Positions 36,388-45,145 of a stretch of DNA of 64,000 nt are shown here, piece after piece. The stretch's first letter is position 1. Each line of letters begins with the position of its first letter. Origin of the DNA: Burkholderiales bacterium (GTDB lineage Bacteria; Pseudomonadota; Gammaproteobacteria; Burkholderiales; Burkholderiaceae_C). The position numbers and the translations under genes were made by a program. The stretch spans positions 1-64,000 of the forward strand of contig JAFKGE010000026.1 of NCBI GenBank assembly GCA_017307865.1, read 5' to 3'. Below the pieces are notes generated by a model. It saw only the letters and a program-made list of their open reading frames with translations. It did no database searches and was not told where the DNA came from.

Positions 36388-37575
36388 ATGAACGCCCCCA
36401 CCACCCGCAGCACCGCCATGGAGGCCCTGCAAGCGCGCATCCGCGACATCCAGGAGGCCACACGCGGCGTGACCGCGCAGTACGACCGCGCCTACATCCT
36501 GCAGTGCATCAAGGAAGACCGCTTCCCCGACGAACTCTGGACCAAGCTCGGCGAGTTCGGCCTGCTGGGCCTCTCGATCCCCGAGGAATACGGCGGCTCT
36601 GGCGGCGGCGTACTCGAAATCACCGCGCTCAACGAAGCCCTGGCCCTGGCCGGCGTGCCCACGCTGTTCCTCGTCGTCACGGGGCTGGGCCGCGTGCCCA
36701 TCGTGCGCAACGGCACGCCCGAGCAGATCAAGAAATACGTCACCCCGACCTGCACCGGCGAAAAGAAGATGTGCTTCGCCATCACCGAGCCCAACGCCGG
36801 CACCAACAGCTTCGCGATGACCACGCTCGCCCAACCGAACGGCAAGGGCGGCTGGACGCTCAACGGGCAAAAGGTGTTCATCTCCGGCGCGCGCGATGCC
36901 GACTACATGCTCGTCGTGGCGCGCACCACCCGCGCCGCCGAAGTCAAGAACCGCACCGAAGGCATGTCGCTGTTCGTGCTCGACATGAAAACGCCCGGCA
37001 TCAAGCTGCAGCAGCTCAACATCCAGGTAGAGACTGCTGAGCGCCAGTACATGGTGTTCTTCGACAACGTCGAACTGCCCACCGACGCCCTGATTGGCGA
37101 GGCCGGCAAAGGTGCTAAGCTGATGTTCGAGGGCCTGAACTCCGAGCGCCTCCTGGCCGCTGGCGCCGCGATCGGTCTGGGCGACTATGCGCTGGCCAAG
37201 GCTGTAGCCTATGCAAAGGATCGCAAGCCCTTTGGCAAACCGATCGGCTCATACCAGGCGCTGCAGCACCGCATGGCGCAGGCCAAGGCCCAGATCGAGG
37301 CGGCACGCCTGATGACCTACAACGCCGCCGAGCGCTTCGACAATGGCGAAGATGCAGGCGCACACGCCAACATGGCCAAGCTGCTGGGTTCGCAGGCAGC
37401 CGTGGCCGCCGTCGAGGCTGCGCTGCAAACCCACGGGGGTTACGGTTTTGACCGTGACTACGACATCGTGACGCTTTGGCCGATGGTGCGCCTGCTGGAA
37501 ATCGCGCCGATCAACAATGAAATGCTGCTCAACTACATCGGCGAGCACGTGCTGGGTTTGCCGAAGTCGTATTGA
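36388..37575 (+). CDS. Acyl-CoA dehydrogenase
   Basis: A 395-residue acyl-CoA dehydrogenase. GLSIPEEYGGSGGG, ITEPNAGTNSFAMTTL, KVFISGARDADYM, QTHGGYGFDRDYDI and C-terminal EIAPINNEMLL are visible. It is a paralogue of the enzyme at 6653, with the same AP-I-x-x-N C-terminal pattern, but here a Glu is retained next to it. It is the last gene of the plus-strand atu-type operon, with AAGGAGA in front of the ATG. The substrate is probably a branched acyl-CoA. Confidence 0.88.
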   Translation: MNAPTTRSTAMEALQARIRDIQEATRGVTAQYDRAYILQCIKEDRFPDELWTKLGEFGLLGLSIPEEYGGSGGGVLEITALNEALALAGVPTLFLVVTGLGRVPIVRNGTPEQIKKYVTPTCTGEKKMCFAITEPNAGTNSFAMTTLAQPNGKGGWTLNGQKVFISGARDADYMLVVARTTRAAEVKNRTEGMSLFVLDMKTPGIKLQQLNIQVETAERQYMVFFDNVELPTDALIGEAGKGAKLMFEGLNSERLLAAGAAIGLGDYALAKAVAYAKDRKPFGKPIGSYQALQHRMAQAKAQIEAARLMTYNAAERFDNGEDAGAHANMAKLLGSQAAVAAVEAALQTHGGYGFDRDYDIVTLWPMVRLLEIAPINNEMLLNYIGEHVLGLPKSY

Positions 37576-37698
37576 ACCTGGAACCGCAGTTGACCCAGTC
37601 GCAGTGGACCCAGTGACCGCCATTCCCGGCTTCAGGCACCCGAACCGGAGATGGCGACACAGCTGCTGTTGTCATGTGCAGCCACTTTCCTTCTTAAC

Positions 37699-38349
37699 AT
37701 GTGCACCACTCGCAGCCGCCCCACTTCCGCAGCGGCCAAACGGCCGCGAGGCCGTCCGCCCAAGACTCCAGATCAGCGCGACGAAGGCAATCGGCGGCAA
37801 GACATTATCCAGGCCGCGGCGAACTTGTTTCGACGTCACGGCTTCAACGGTACGAGCACACGTCGCATCGCCTCTGCGGTCGGCATGCATTCCGGGTCGA
37901 TCTTTTGCCACTTCAAGAGCAAAGATGCGCTGTTGTACGAGGTTTTGCAGATAGGCATGCGCAGCGCCCTGGCACGCCAGAGGATGGTACTCCTTGAAAA
38001 ACGAGACGCAGAGACGACATTGCGGCGTTTGATCCGTTCGCACTTGGAATCGTTACTGGAATCGAACAGCGGCCTCCTATGGGAAGTGCCCTATGACTCG
38101 CGTGCGCTCAACGCGCGGCAGCGCCACCTCATCGAAGAGCTGAAATGCCACTACGAGGCAGCATGGATGCCTGTACTCCATGAACTCGCATCAACCGGCT
38201 GCCTGCGAGCCGATCTGACCTTGGCGCGCCATTTCATCTTCGGCGCACTGAACTGGTCGGTCGACTGGTTCGACGCAAAGGAGGGGGCTTCGCTGGATGA
38301 TCTGGCCGACGCGATGGTGGCACTGGTCATCCACAAAACATCGCGGTAG
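37699..38349 (+). CDS. TetR-family transcriptional regulator
   Basis: A regulator of about 216 residues with an N-terminal basic stretch (KRPRGRPPK) and a clear helix-turn-helix (STRRIASAVGMHSGSIFCHF). Its C-terminal segment FGALNWSVDWF is shared with the TetR at 20098, suggesting common ancestry and perhaps related acyl-CoA ligands. The start is uncertain: 37651 gives a hydrophobic, non-conserved N-terminus, so the ATG at 37699 is preferred, although neither has a good ribosome-binding site. It lies between the atu-type operon and the hydratase/MmgE pair on the same strand. Confidence 0.83.
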   Translation: MCTTRSRPTSAAAKRPRGRPPKTPDQRDEGNRRQDIIQAAANLFRRHGFNGTSTRRIASAVGMHSGSIFCHFKSKDALLYEVLQIGMRSALARQRMVLLEKRDAETTLRRLIRSHLESLLESNSGLLWEVPYDSRALNARQRHLIEELKCHYEAAWMPVLHELASTGCLRADLTLARHFIFGALNWSVDWFDAKEGASLDDLADAMVALVIHKTSR

Positions 38350-38479
38350 CCGATGGCAGCTGATTAAACTGACGCTGTACGCTTTTTACTATCCCAGGGC
38401 GTTATTTTGCGCGAACTGGAAAAATCAAGGTCGAGGACTGGAGACGACTACGTGTCACCGCCGAAAATGACCCGAATTC

Positions 38480-38504
38480 GCCGCTTGCGGCATGACGAAG
38501 CGGC
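38480..38504. other. Hairpin in the leader before the enoyl-CoA hydratase gene
   Basis: GCCGCTT and AAGCGGC form a perfect 7-bp stem around an 11-nt loop, in the 196-bp gap between the TetR gene and the hydratase start at 38546. It has no following T-run, so it is more likely a leader structure or operator than an intrinsic terminator. The rest of the gap shows nothing I can assign. Confidence 0.3.
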
Positions 38505-38545
38505 TCAGAACCGCGCCACAATTTAACAAGAAGGAGACAGACCCC

Positions 38546-39307
38546 ATGAACAACGAACTGCTTTACGAAGTGAGCGACGGCATCGCCATCATCACCATCA
38601 ATCGCCCAGAGCGCCGCAATGCCCTGAGCCGGGCCGTGCGCGAAGGCTTTTTCGAAGTCTGGCGCCGCTTCGAAGCTGACGCCGATGCCCAGGTGGCCAT
38701 CCTCACCGGTGCGGGCGAGAACTTCTGCGCCGGCATGGATCTGGTCGAAGCGGCCGATACCCAGCTGCGCATTCCGCCGCCCGGCTTCATGGCCGTACTG
38801 GGCGATACCGTCGAGGTCACCAAGCCCGTCATCGCAGCGGTGCAGGGTTATGCCTATGCTGGCGGCTGGCTGCTGGCGCAGATGTGCGACCTGTGTGTAG
38901 CCGACGAGACGGCCAAGTTCGCCATCACTGAGGCCAAGGTCGGACGCGGGATGCCGTGGGCGGCGCCTGTCATCCACATGCTGCCGCAGCGCATTCTGAT
39001 GGAAGTCGCGATGACCGGCGACCCTCTGACGGCGCAGCGCGCCTACGAACTCGGTTACATCAACCGCCTGATGCCCAAGGGCCAGGCTCTGCAAGGCGCC
39101 AAAGAGCTGGCCGCCAAGCTCATGGCCAACGCGCCACTGACGGTGCGCGCGGCCAAGGAAATGGTCCGCATGTCCACCGAAATGGGCCGAACCGCCGCAC
39201 TACGGGCCTCCAATCGCGCGTTTGACGCCGTCTATCTCAGCGAAGACGCGCTTGAGGGGCCGCGTTCGTTCCGCGAAAAGCGCAAGCCCCAGTGGAAGGG
39301 CCGTTGA
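38546..39307 (+). CDS. Enoyl-CoA hydratase/isomerase family protein
   Basis: A 253-residue crotonase-fold protein. GENFCAGMDLVEA and QGYAYAGGWLLAQMCDL form the oxyanion hole. The first hydratase Glu is Leu (AGGWLL), while the second is kept in AITEAKVGRGMPW. Loss of one Glu is common in isomerases and in methylglutaconyl-CoA-hydratase-like enzymes, so hydration of a standard enoyl-CoA is not certain. The ATG at 38546 has AAGGAGA upstream and is preferred over 18 extra codons. The MmgE/PrpD gene follows after 1 bp. Confidence 0.85.
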   Translation: MNNELLYEVSDGIAIITINRPERRNALSRAVREGFFEVWRRFEADADAQVAILTGAGENFCAGMDLVEAADTQLRIPPPGFMAVLGDTVEVTKPVIAAVQGYAYAGGWLLAQMCDLCVADETAKFAITEAKVGRGMPWAAPVIHMLPQRILMEVAMTGDPLTAQRAYELGYINRLMPKGQALQGAKELAAKLMANAPLTVRAAKEMVRMSTEMGRTAALRASNRAFDAVYLSEDALEGPRSFREKRKPQWKGR

Positions 39308-39308
39308 G

Positions 39309-40718
39309 ATGAGCACCCTCACCGCCACACGCATTCCGCAGTCGGCTGCTGGCTTCACCCCCCCGCGCATCACGCAGGAACTGGCCGCGCGCAGCGCTGC
39401 CCTGTGTTACACCGATCTGCCCGAAGATGTGCGTCTGCGGGTCCGTCAGTGTCTGCTCGACTGGATCGGTGTGACGCTGGCTGGCGCGTGCGAGCCGCTG
39501 GTGCACATGCTTGCCGAAGAGGCGCGCGAGCAAGGCGGCCACGCCCAGGCCACGGTCGTTGGGCATGGCATGGCGACCTCGACCCGGCAGGCGGCGTTGA
39601 TCAACGGCGCTGCCTCGCACGCACTCGATTACGACGACGTCAACATGGCCTGCACCGGCCATCCCTCGGTGACCCTGATCCCGGCCTTGCTGGCCTTGGC
39701 CGAGTCGCGCGGCGTGAGCGGATGCGACTTCATGACCGCCTTCGCCGCAGGATACGAAACGATGTGTCAGTTGGGGCTGGCTACCGGTGAGGCACAGTAC
39801 GCTAGGGGATTTCACACCACGGCCACGCTGGGCACGATCGGTGCAGCCGCAGCCAGCGCACGCTTGCTGCAACTCGACGCCGACGACACCGCCAGCGCGT
39901 TCGGCATCGCCAGTACGATGGCCGCCGGGTTGAAATCCATGTTTGGCACGATGTGCAAGCCCTTGCACGCCGGCCGCGCCAGCGCAGACGGTCTGCAAGC
40001 GGCGCAGTTAGCCGCGCGTGGTTTCACCAGTTGCGCCGATGCGATTGAATGTCCGCAAGGCTTCATCGCAACGCACGGCGGCAACGCGTCACTGGAAACG
40101 GCCACGTCCGACGGTGGTTGGCACCTGCGCAACAACCTGTTCAAGTTCCACGCTGCATGCTACGGCACCCATGTCGCCATCGAAGCCGCACGCCACTTGC
40201 GCCTTCGACACGGACTGCGGCCTGAAGATGTCCGCTGCGTGATGGTGCGTGTCGGGGCCGCCAGTGAAGGTGTGTGCAACATCACCGCGCCGCGCACCGG
40301 GCTCGAGGCCAAGTTCAGCTTGCGTCATACGGTGGCGATGGCGCTGGCCGGGGTCGACACTGCTGGCATGGACAACTTTAATGACGACGCAGTGCGCAGG
40401 CCCGATGTGGTGGCACTGCGCGAGCGCGTGACCGTCGAACTCGCGCCCCAATGCCCAGGGCTGACGCTCGCTGAGGTGGTGATCGAGACCCACACCGGCA
40501 CCCTGCTGCGCCAGCGCCACGATAGCGGACATCCGGCCAAGGACCTGCACGAACAGCAGCAACGGCTCGAGAACAAGTTCCGTCATCTGGTCGAGCCGGT
40601 TCTCGACGCGTCCGAGGTTGACGAGTTGATTGACTTGGTGTGCCGGCTCGACACCCTGACTGATCTCTCACCGCTGGCAGGTATGCTGGCCCGCCGGTCG
40701 TGCGCCCGCATGCTCTGA
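39309..40718 (+). CDS. MmgE/PrpD family protein
   Basis: A 469-residue MmgE/PrpD protein. SHALDYDDVNMACTGHPSVT near residue 110 matches the substrate-binding region of the family closely, and FKFHAACYGTHVAIEA near 285 is the K-x-H-x-x-C-x-x-x-H stretch. Of the three copies this looks the most canonical. The ATG overlaps the end of the preceding hydratase region (TGAGATG), so the two form a bicistron under the TetR at 37699. Dehydratase, decarboxylase or isomerase activity on a branched dicarboxylate is possible. Confidence 0.86.
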   Translation: MSTLTATRIPQSAAGFTPPRITQELAARSAALCYTDLPEDVRLRVRQCLLDWIGVTLAGACEPLVHMLAEEAREQGGHAQATVVGHGMATSTRQAALINGAASHALDYDDVNMACTGHPSVTLIPALLALAESRGVSGCDFMTAFAAGYETMCQLGLATGEAQYARGFHTTATLGTIGAAAASARLLQLDADDTASAFGIASTMAAGLKSMFGTMCKPLHAGRASADGLQAAQLAARGFTSCADAIECPQGFIATHGGNASLETATSDGGWHLRNNLFKFHAACYGTHVAIEAARHLRLRHGLRPEDVRCVMVRVGAASEGVCNITAPRTGLEAKFSLRHTVAMALAGVDTAGMDNFNDDAVRRPDVVALRERVTVELAPQCPGLTLAEVVIETHTGTLLRQRHDSGHPAKDLHEQQQRLENKFRHLVEPVLDASEVDELIDLVCRLDTLTDLSPLAGMLARRSCARML

Positions 40719-40822
40719 AGATACCGCCCGCCAACGCCCATATGCCCACAATCGTTTTCGGAAGATAGCTCCACCAGTCCTATCCAACGAGCCGGTTTTT
40801 TTCCATGTCGATCATCGACCCG

Positions 40823-41620
40823 TCATTGGTCACTGGTCGGATTGCGCTCGATACACCCCAAAAGCCGCTGCAGCCTCGCAATCGTCTCACCGCGCTCTCG
40901 CTGCTGCGGGTGGTGGCCCGCTGCCGGCAGTGCGGTCACCTCAAGCGGCATTCGTCCGTTCTGGATCAAAGAAACCGCGCTGGGGCGCCAGCCGTATTCA
41001 TCGTCGCTGCCGAACAGCGTCGCCACCGGGCAGCGCACCGCGGCAATCTCGGCGCTCATATCCCATTGCAGAGCGCTGGGGCTGGCCCAGGGCTCGTACC
41101 AGCCCCAGAACATGCTGTCGGTGTTGTCGCCATGGTGGCGTTTGAGCTTGTCGCGCAGCCCTTCGTGCTCAAAGGCGCGGCGCGCGCCGGACATGGCGTC
41201 GACCATGAACTGATCGATCGCAATGGTCGGTGAGCAGGCGAGCACGCCGCACACCAGTTCGGGATGTGCCGCCGCCGCCAGCACCGACATGGCTCCACCG
41301 TCACTGTGCCCAAACATCAGCGCCTGTGTGACGCCGAAATGGCGAAGCACCTCCCCGAGCACGGGGCCGGCTTCCTCACGCCGATAACCCAGCTCACGTT
41401 CGCCGACCAGACGCTCGGAGCGTCCATAGCCCCAACGGTCATAGGCCAGCACAGGGCAGCCGCTGGCCTCGGCCAGTGCCTGGGGCAAATCTCTCCAAGT
41501 GGTGATGCAGTCCAGCCCGCCGTGCATCATGACGATGGTCGGGCATCCAGCACCGATCTCGCCCCAGGTGGTGGCGGCGAGTCGATGGCCGCCCGCGAAC
41601 AGTTCGTGCTCTTTCATCAT
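40823..41620 (-). CDS. Alpha/beta hydrolase
   Basis: A 265-residue alpha/beta hydrolase. The oxyanion-hole motif is MMHGGLD, the nucleophile elbow GHSDGG (about residue 107), the acid Asp lies in LFGSDDEYG, and the His in AAGHHPQQ. It could hydrolyse an ester, lactone, enol-lactone or C-C bond. Start codons at 41620 and 41617 are equivalent; an earlier ATG at 41650 is less likely. It is the last gene of the minus-strand block and lies 65 bp after the frameshifted dehydrogenase, convergent with the MmgE gene across a 104-bp gap. Confidence 0.85.
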   Translation of the reverse strand: MMKEHELFAGGHRLAATTWGEIGAGCPTIVMMHGGLDCITTWRDLPQALAEASGCPVLAYDRWGYGRSERLVGERELGYRREEAGPVLGEVLRHFGVTQALMFGHSDGGAMSVLAAAAHPELVCGVLACSPTIAIDQFMVDAMSGARRAFEHEGLRDKLKRHHGDNTDSMFWGWYEPWASPSALQWDMSAEIAAVRCPVATLFGSDDEYGWRPSAVSLIQNGRMPLEVTALPAAGHHPQQRERGETIARLQRLLGCIERNPTSDQ

Positions 41621-41685
41621 GTCAATCGGTTTCTTTATTGCCCACTGCAAAGGCTTTGCATGCGTTACGCTTGGCTGGCCACAGC

Positions 41686-42917
41686 CTACAGGTCGGCATG
41701 TCCGGCCAGCAATTGGCGCGCGATGGTGCGGCGCTGGATCTCGCCGGTGCCGTCGGGAATGCGCATCACGCGCGCGAAGCGGTAGCCTTCTTCCAGACGC
41801 AGTTCGTTGGTCAGGCCCATGCCGCCGTGGATCTGGATGCTGCAGTCCATGACGCGCCCGAGCATCTCGGTCGAAAATGCCTTGACCATGCTGACCTGCG
41901 CAGTCGAGGCCTGGCCGCTGTCCAGACGCCAGGCACAGTTCTGGATCATGGCCTTGGCAGCATAGACATCCATCGCGCTGTCGGCCAGCATGAGCTGGAT
42001 CGCCTGGTGATCGGCGATCGGTACGCCAAAGGTCTTGCGCACCTTGGCGTATTCAACCGCCTGGTCCAGCGCCCAGCGCGCCAGCCCAAGGCACGAGGCG
42101 GCCATGCCCATGCGCCCGGCATTGACGCCGTCCATCGCCACAGCCAGACCACGACCGACTTCGCCAAGCCGGTATTCGTCGCGCACGCGCACACCGTCAA
42201 GCACGACAACCCCAGTGTCACCGCCTAGGTGGCCCATGGTGTTGATGACACGTGGCACGGTAAAGCCGGGGGTGCGCGTGTCCACGAAAAAGCCGGTGAC
42301 GCCGCCCTTGTGGCGCGCCGCGGCCTCGGGGTCCGTCAACGCGAACACCATCGCATAATCGGCGTACGGCGAGTTGGTGATCCACTGCTTGGTACCGGTG
42401 AGCACCCACTCATCGCCGTCGCGCACGGCGCGCGTCTTCATGCCGAATACGTCCGAGCCGGCGTCGGGCTCGCTCAGGCCGAAGCACAGGGTCTTGTCGC
42501 CGCTGGCGATGCCGTCTCGGTGGCGATCGAGCACCTCGGGGTTCAGATGCCGCAACACCGGCGATAGGCCATTGGTAAAGGGCGATGGCAGCACCACCGT
42601 CTGGACCAGCGGCTGAGCAGGGCCAACGCGGTGGTTCAGCACCTCCTGCACATGCGCCATGACCTGCGCGCCCTGCCCCCGCCGCCCAGTTTCTCGTCGC
42701 CGAACAGGGTGTAAAAGCCGAGTTCGGCCGAGCGCTTACGCACCTGTTGGCGCAGCGCCAGCACCTCCGGGACGTAGCGGCCAGTGGCGTCGAACAGGGT
42801 GCGTTCGCTGCCCAACAGGTCGTGGTGGCGTTCCTGCAGCGGCAGCACTTCACGCTCGACGAAGCGCAACACGGCCTCGGCAATGGCCACGGTATCGGGA
42901 TCGATGGTGAAGTCCAT
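41686..42917 (-). pseudogene. Acyl-CoA dehydrogenase with a frameshift
   Basis: The N-terminal part reads from the ATG at 42917 (MDFTIDPDTVAIAEAVLRF) to GDEKLGGGG, and the rest of a normal acyl-CoA dehydrogenase continues in another frame down to 41686 (SEPDAGSDVFGMKTRAV, QWITNSPYADYA, IHGGMGLTNEL, PDGTGEIQRRTIARQ with the catalytic Glu). Restoring one base at the C5 run at 42676-42680 joins the two into a full-length protein of about 410 residues with G-G-G-G-Q-G-A-Q at the seam. This is either a real inactivating deletion or a homopolymer sequencing error. The rest of the gene shows no decay. It belongs to the DUF35/thiolase/MaoC module. Confidence 0.75.
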
Positions 42918-42933
42918 GCGGGTTACCTCGACA

Positions 42934-43335
42934 CTACAGCAACCGGAACTTCGGCAGCGTCACCTCGTCGGTCACATCGTCATAGTGAACCGTCACGCGC
43001 TGGCCGATACGCACTGCCTCCACATCGCCGGTGACGATATTGGTCATCATGCGGGCACCTTCGTCGAGGTCGATCACCGCCACCACATAGGGCGCGTCCG
43101 CCTTGAAGGCGGGACCGGCCGGCCGGCGCGCGATGGTGTAGCTGTAAATGGTGCCCGTGCCACGCGCATCGACCCAGTCGACAGCGTCCGAGTGGCAGTG
43201 CGGGCACAAGGCGCGCGGATAAAAATGGTGCTTGCCGCAGTCATGGCAGCGCTTGAGGGTAAGACGGTGTTGTTTCAGGGCGTCCCAATAGGGGCGACTC
43301 TCGCCATCGATGACGGGTAGGGGTTTGTCGTACAT
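42934..43335 (-). CDS. DUF35 zinc-ribbon/OB-fold protein
   Basis: A 133-residue protein with the DUF35 architecture: an N-terminal helix (YWDALKQHRLTLKRC), a zinc ribbon CHDC-x12-CPHC and a C-terminal OB fold (GTIYSYTI, PYVVAVIDLDEG, GQRVTVHYDD). DUF35 proteins bind thiolase-fold partners; in steroid side-chain degradation the DUF35 domain of ChsH2 activates the aldolase Ltp2. The start at 43335 lies 5 bp after the stop of the thiolase-like gene, so the two are almost certainly a complex. The upstream open frame is not conserved. Confidence 0.88.
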   Translation of the reverse strand: MYDKPLPVIDGESRPYWDALKQHRLTLKRCHDCGKHHFYPRALCPHCHSDAVDWVDARGTGTIYSYTIARRPAGPAFKADAPYVVAVIDLDEGARMMTNIVTGDVEAVRIGQRVTVHYDDVTDEVTLPKFRLL

Positions 43336-43340
43336 GGTGT

Positions 43341-44510
43341 TCACTGTGTAGAGAGGATACAAGTGGCACCGCTGGAGAGCGTGCCGCCGGTGCCGTGGAC
43401 CAGCGCGGTCACGGCGTCCTGAATCTGGCGCGGGCCGCACTCGCCACGCAGCTGGCGCACCGCTTCGATCAGCAGGAAGATGCCATACATGCCGGGATGC
43501 GCGTAGGACAGTCCACCGCCGTTGGTGTTGAGCGGAAACGCCCCGCCCGGCGCGGTGCGCTGGTTGGACACAAAGGCTCCCCCCTCGCCACGCTGGCAAA
43601 AACCCAGGGCTTCGAGCGTCAGCAGCACGGTTATGGTGAACGAGTCATAGACCTCGACCACGTCGATGGCATCGTGCCCGATGCCGGCCATGGCGAAGGC
43701 GTCCCGGCTGGCCACCTCGGCGGCCGTCAGGCGCGCCAGATCCGGCATGGCGGCAATCGTCCAGTGCGTGTGCGATTCGCCGTAGCCGCGCACGTACACC
43801 GGTTTGCGCCCGAGCGCCTTGGCGTGCTCTGCCGTGGTCATGACGACCGCGCCACCACCATCAGTCACCAGGCAGGCGTCGAGCAGGTGCAACGGGTCGG
43901 AGATCATCGGGCTTTCCAGCACGTCGTCGATCGACAGCGGATCGCGCATCGTCGCGGCCGGGTTGAGCTGGGCCCATTTGCGCGTGGCCACGGCGATCTC
44001 GGCCAGTTGCCCGGACGTGGTGCCGTACTCGTGCATATGACGCATCGCCGCCATCGCGTAGCCGCCCACGGGTGTCGGCATGCCCCAGGGCGTTTCGTAC
44101 TGCATGGTCAACACCGAAGGCCGTCCGGCCAGGTTGCGGCTCATCTCGCTGCGTTGCAGACTGCCGTAGGTGATCAGCGCCACCTCGCAACGGCCGGCCT
44201 CGATGGCGGTGGCTGCGTGCGCCACATGGGCCTCGAAAGCCGACCCGCCGATGTTGGTGCCATCGACGAAGCGCGGGGTAATGCCCAGATACTCAGACAA
44301 CGTCACGGTGGGCAACTGGCCCGGACCCGGCACGCCCCACATGCCGGTGGTCAGCAACCCATCGACTTCATTCATGGCGATGTCGGCATCCTTGAGCGCA
44401 TCACGCGCGACCAGCGCCTGAGCCTGCAAGACCGACATCGGCGTGAGGGCCTTGCCATCCTTCAGCGGCAAGTCGGCGACGCCGACGATCACTGCTTCTC
44501 GCTTTTTCAT
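43341..44510 (-). CDS. Thiolase-fold protein lacking the nucleophilic cysteine (Ltp2-like aldolase candidate)
   Basis: A 389-residue thiolase-superfamily protein of the SCP2-thiolase/lipid-transfer group. The position of the nucleophilic Cys reads TNIGGSAFEAHV, with Gly instead of Cys, and the C-terminal Cys-Gly loop reads HGTGGTLSSGAT. Conserved residues remain in DGGGAVVM, YDSFTITVLL and NTNGGGLSYAHPGMYG. Without the cysteine it cannot be a normal thiolase; Ltp2-type proteins with this change are retro-aldolases acting with DUF35. The ATG at 44510 has AAGGAG upstream. It lies between a MaoC hydratase gene and the DUF35 gene. Confidence 0.85.
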   Translation of the reverse strand: MKKREAVIVGVADLPLKDGKALTPMSVLQAQALVARDALKDADIAMNEVDGLLTTGMWGVPGPGQLPTVTLSEYLGITPRFVDGTNIGGSAFEAHVAHAATAIEAGRCEVALITYGSLQRSEMSRNLAGRPSVLTMQYETPWGMPTPVGGYAMAAMRHMHEYGTTSGQLAEIAVATRKWAQLNPAATMRDPLSIDDVLESPMISDPLHLLDACLVTDGGGAVVMTTAEHAKALGRKPVYVRGYGESHTHWTIAAMPDLARLTAAEVASRDAFAMAGIGHDAIDVVEVYDSFTITVLLTLEALGFCQRGEGGAFVSNQRTAPGGAFPLNTNGGGLSYAHPGMYGIFLLIEAVRQLRGECGPRQIQDAVTALVHGTGGTLSSGATCILSTQ

Positions 44511-44570
44511 TGGGTTGTTACTCCTTGGCTGAATTGTGAATTGCATCGCTTGCGCAGCGCGCCGACTTGT

Positions 44571-45056
44571 TCAGGTCAGCGGTTTTGGGTTGGTCTGCGG
44601 CAGGAACGTAATGGTTTCGGTGAAGTCGGCAATGGTCTCGCCGCGCTGATTGATCACCAGGTGCTGCAACTCCATCAGGGTATAACCGCGCGAGGTCGTC
44701 GGAAGCAGTCGGGCTGCGCCTTCGACATGAATGGTGTCGCCTGGAAACAGCGCACCACGCAGGCGCGCCTGCACCCCCGTCATGCCCCCGAATGGACCCA
44801 CCTCGCGACCTTCCAGCACCTGATTGATGATGCCTTGTACATAAGTGGCCAGCAGCCCCATGCCGAGCGAGATGATCATGGGGCCAGGCGCGAAGCGGCT
44901 GCGATGCGCTCCGGTCATGTTCTCCCGGATGTATTCCATGTCAATGAAAAAGGGTTCATGCAATCCCACCACATTGACGAAGGTGACGATGTCCGTTTCG
45001 GTAATGGTTCGGCAGTGGGTCTTGAACCGAAGTTCTTCAGCACGCTCGGTATTCAT
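44571..45056 (-). CDS. MaoC-like hot-dog hydratase
   Basis: A 161-residue MaoC-type protein. TITETDIVTFVNVVGLHEPFFID near the N-terminus and SRFAPGPMIISLGMGLL cover the substrate tunnel, although the strict Asp-x4-His dyad of MaoC is blurred (HEPFFID). The likely role is hydration of a branched or bulky enoyl-CoA, placing a hydroxyl that the thiolase-fold aldolase downstream can use for C-C cleavage. The ATG at 45056 has AAGGAGA upstream; the longer open frame is not conserved. It is separated from the next upstream gene by a gap with an inverted repeat. Confidence 0.78.
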   Translation of the reverse strand: MNTERAEELRFKTHCRTITETDIVTFVNVVGLHEPFFIDMEYIRENMTGAHRSRFAPGPMIISLGMGLLATYVQGIINQVLEGREVGPFGGMTGVQARLRGALFPGDTIHVEGAARLLPTTSRGYTLMELQHLVINQRGETIADFTETITFLPQTNPKPLT

Positions 45057-45077
45057 GCAATGCTCTCCTTGTGTACG

Positions 45078-45099
45078 GGTTTCAAATCGCCTTGAAACC
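45078..45099. promoter_or_regulatory. Perfect 8-bp inverted repeat upstream of the MaoC gene
   Basis: GGTTTCAA and TTGAAACC flank a 6-bp spacer, 22 bp before the MaoC start at 45056 and 47 bp after the CoA ligase stop. The symmetry and spacing suit a regulator site; as an RNA it would form a hairpin without a T-run. It may set the MaoC/thiolase/DUF35/dehydrogenase genes as a separately controlled unit. Confidence 0.4.
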
Positions 45100-45145
45100 G
45101 CTTGCAAATCCATTGTCTGGTGCGCAGACTGAATCGACAGGTGGC

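Noticed and set aside
37651-37698. N-terminal extension of the second TetR regulator
   Set aside because: It would add a hydrophobic, non-conserved segment, and the GGAG lies directly against the ATG with no spacing. The start at 37699 gives a normal TetR length.
40719-40822. T-run at about 40795-40801 as an intrinsic terminator between convergent genes
   Set aside because: A TTTTTTT stretch is present but no convincing GC-rich stem precedes it.
43341-44510. Annotation as an ordinary acetyl-CoA acetyltransferase
   Set aside because: The nucleophilic Cys position is Gly and the C-terminal Cys loop is absent, so normal thiolase chemistry is not possible.
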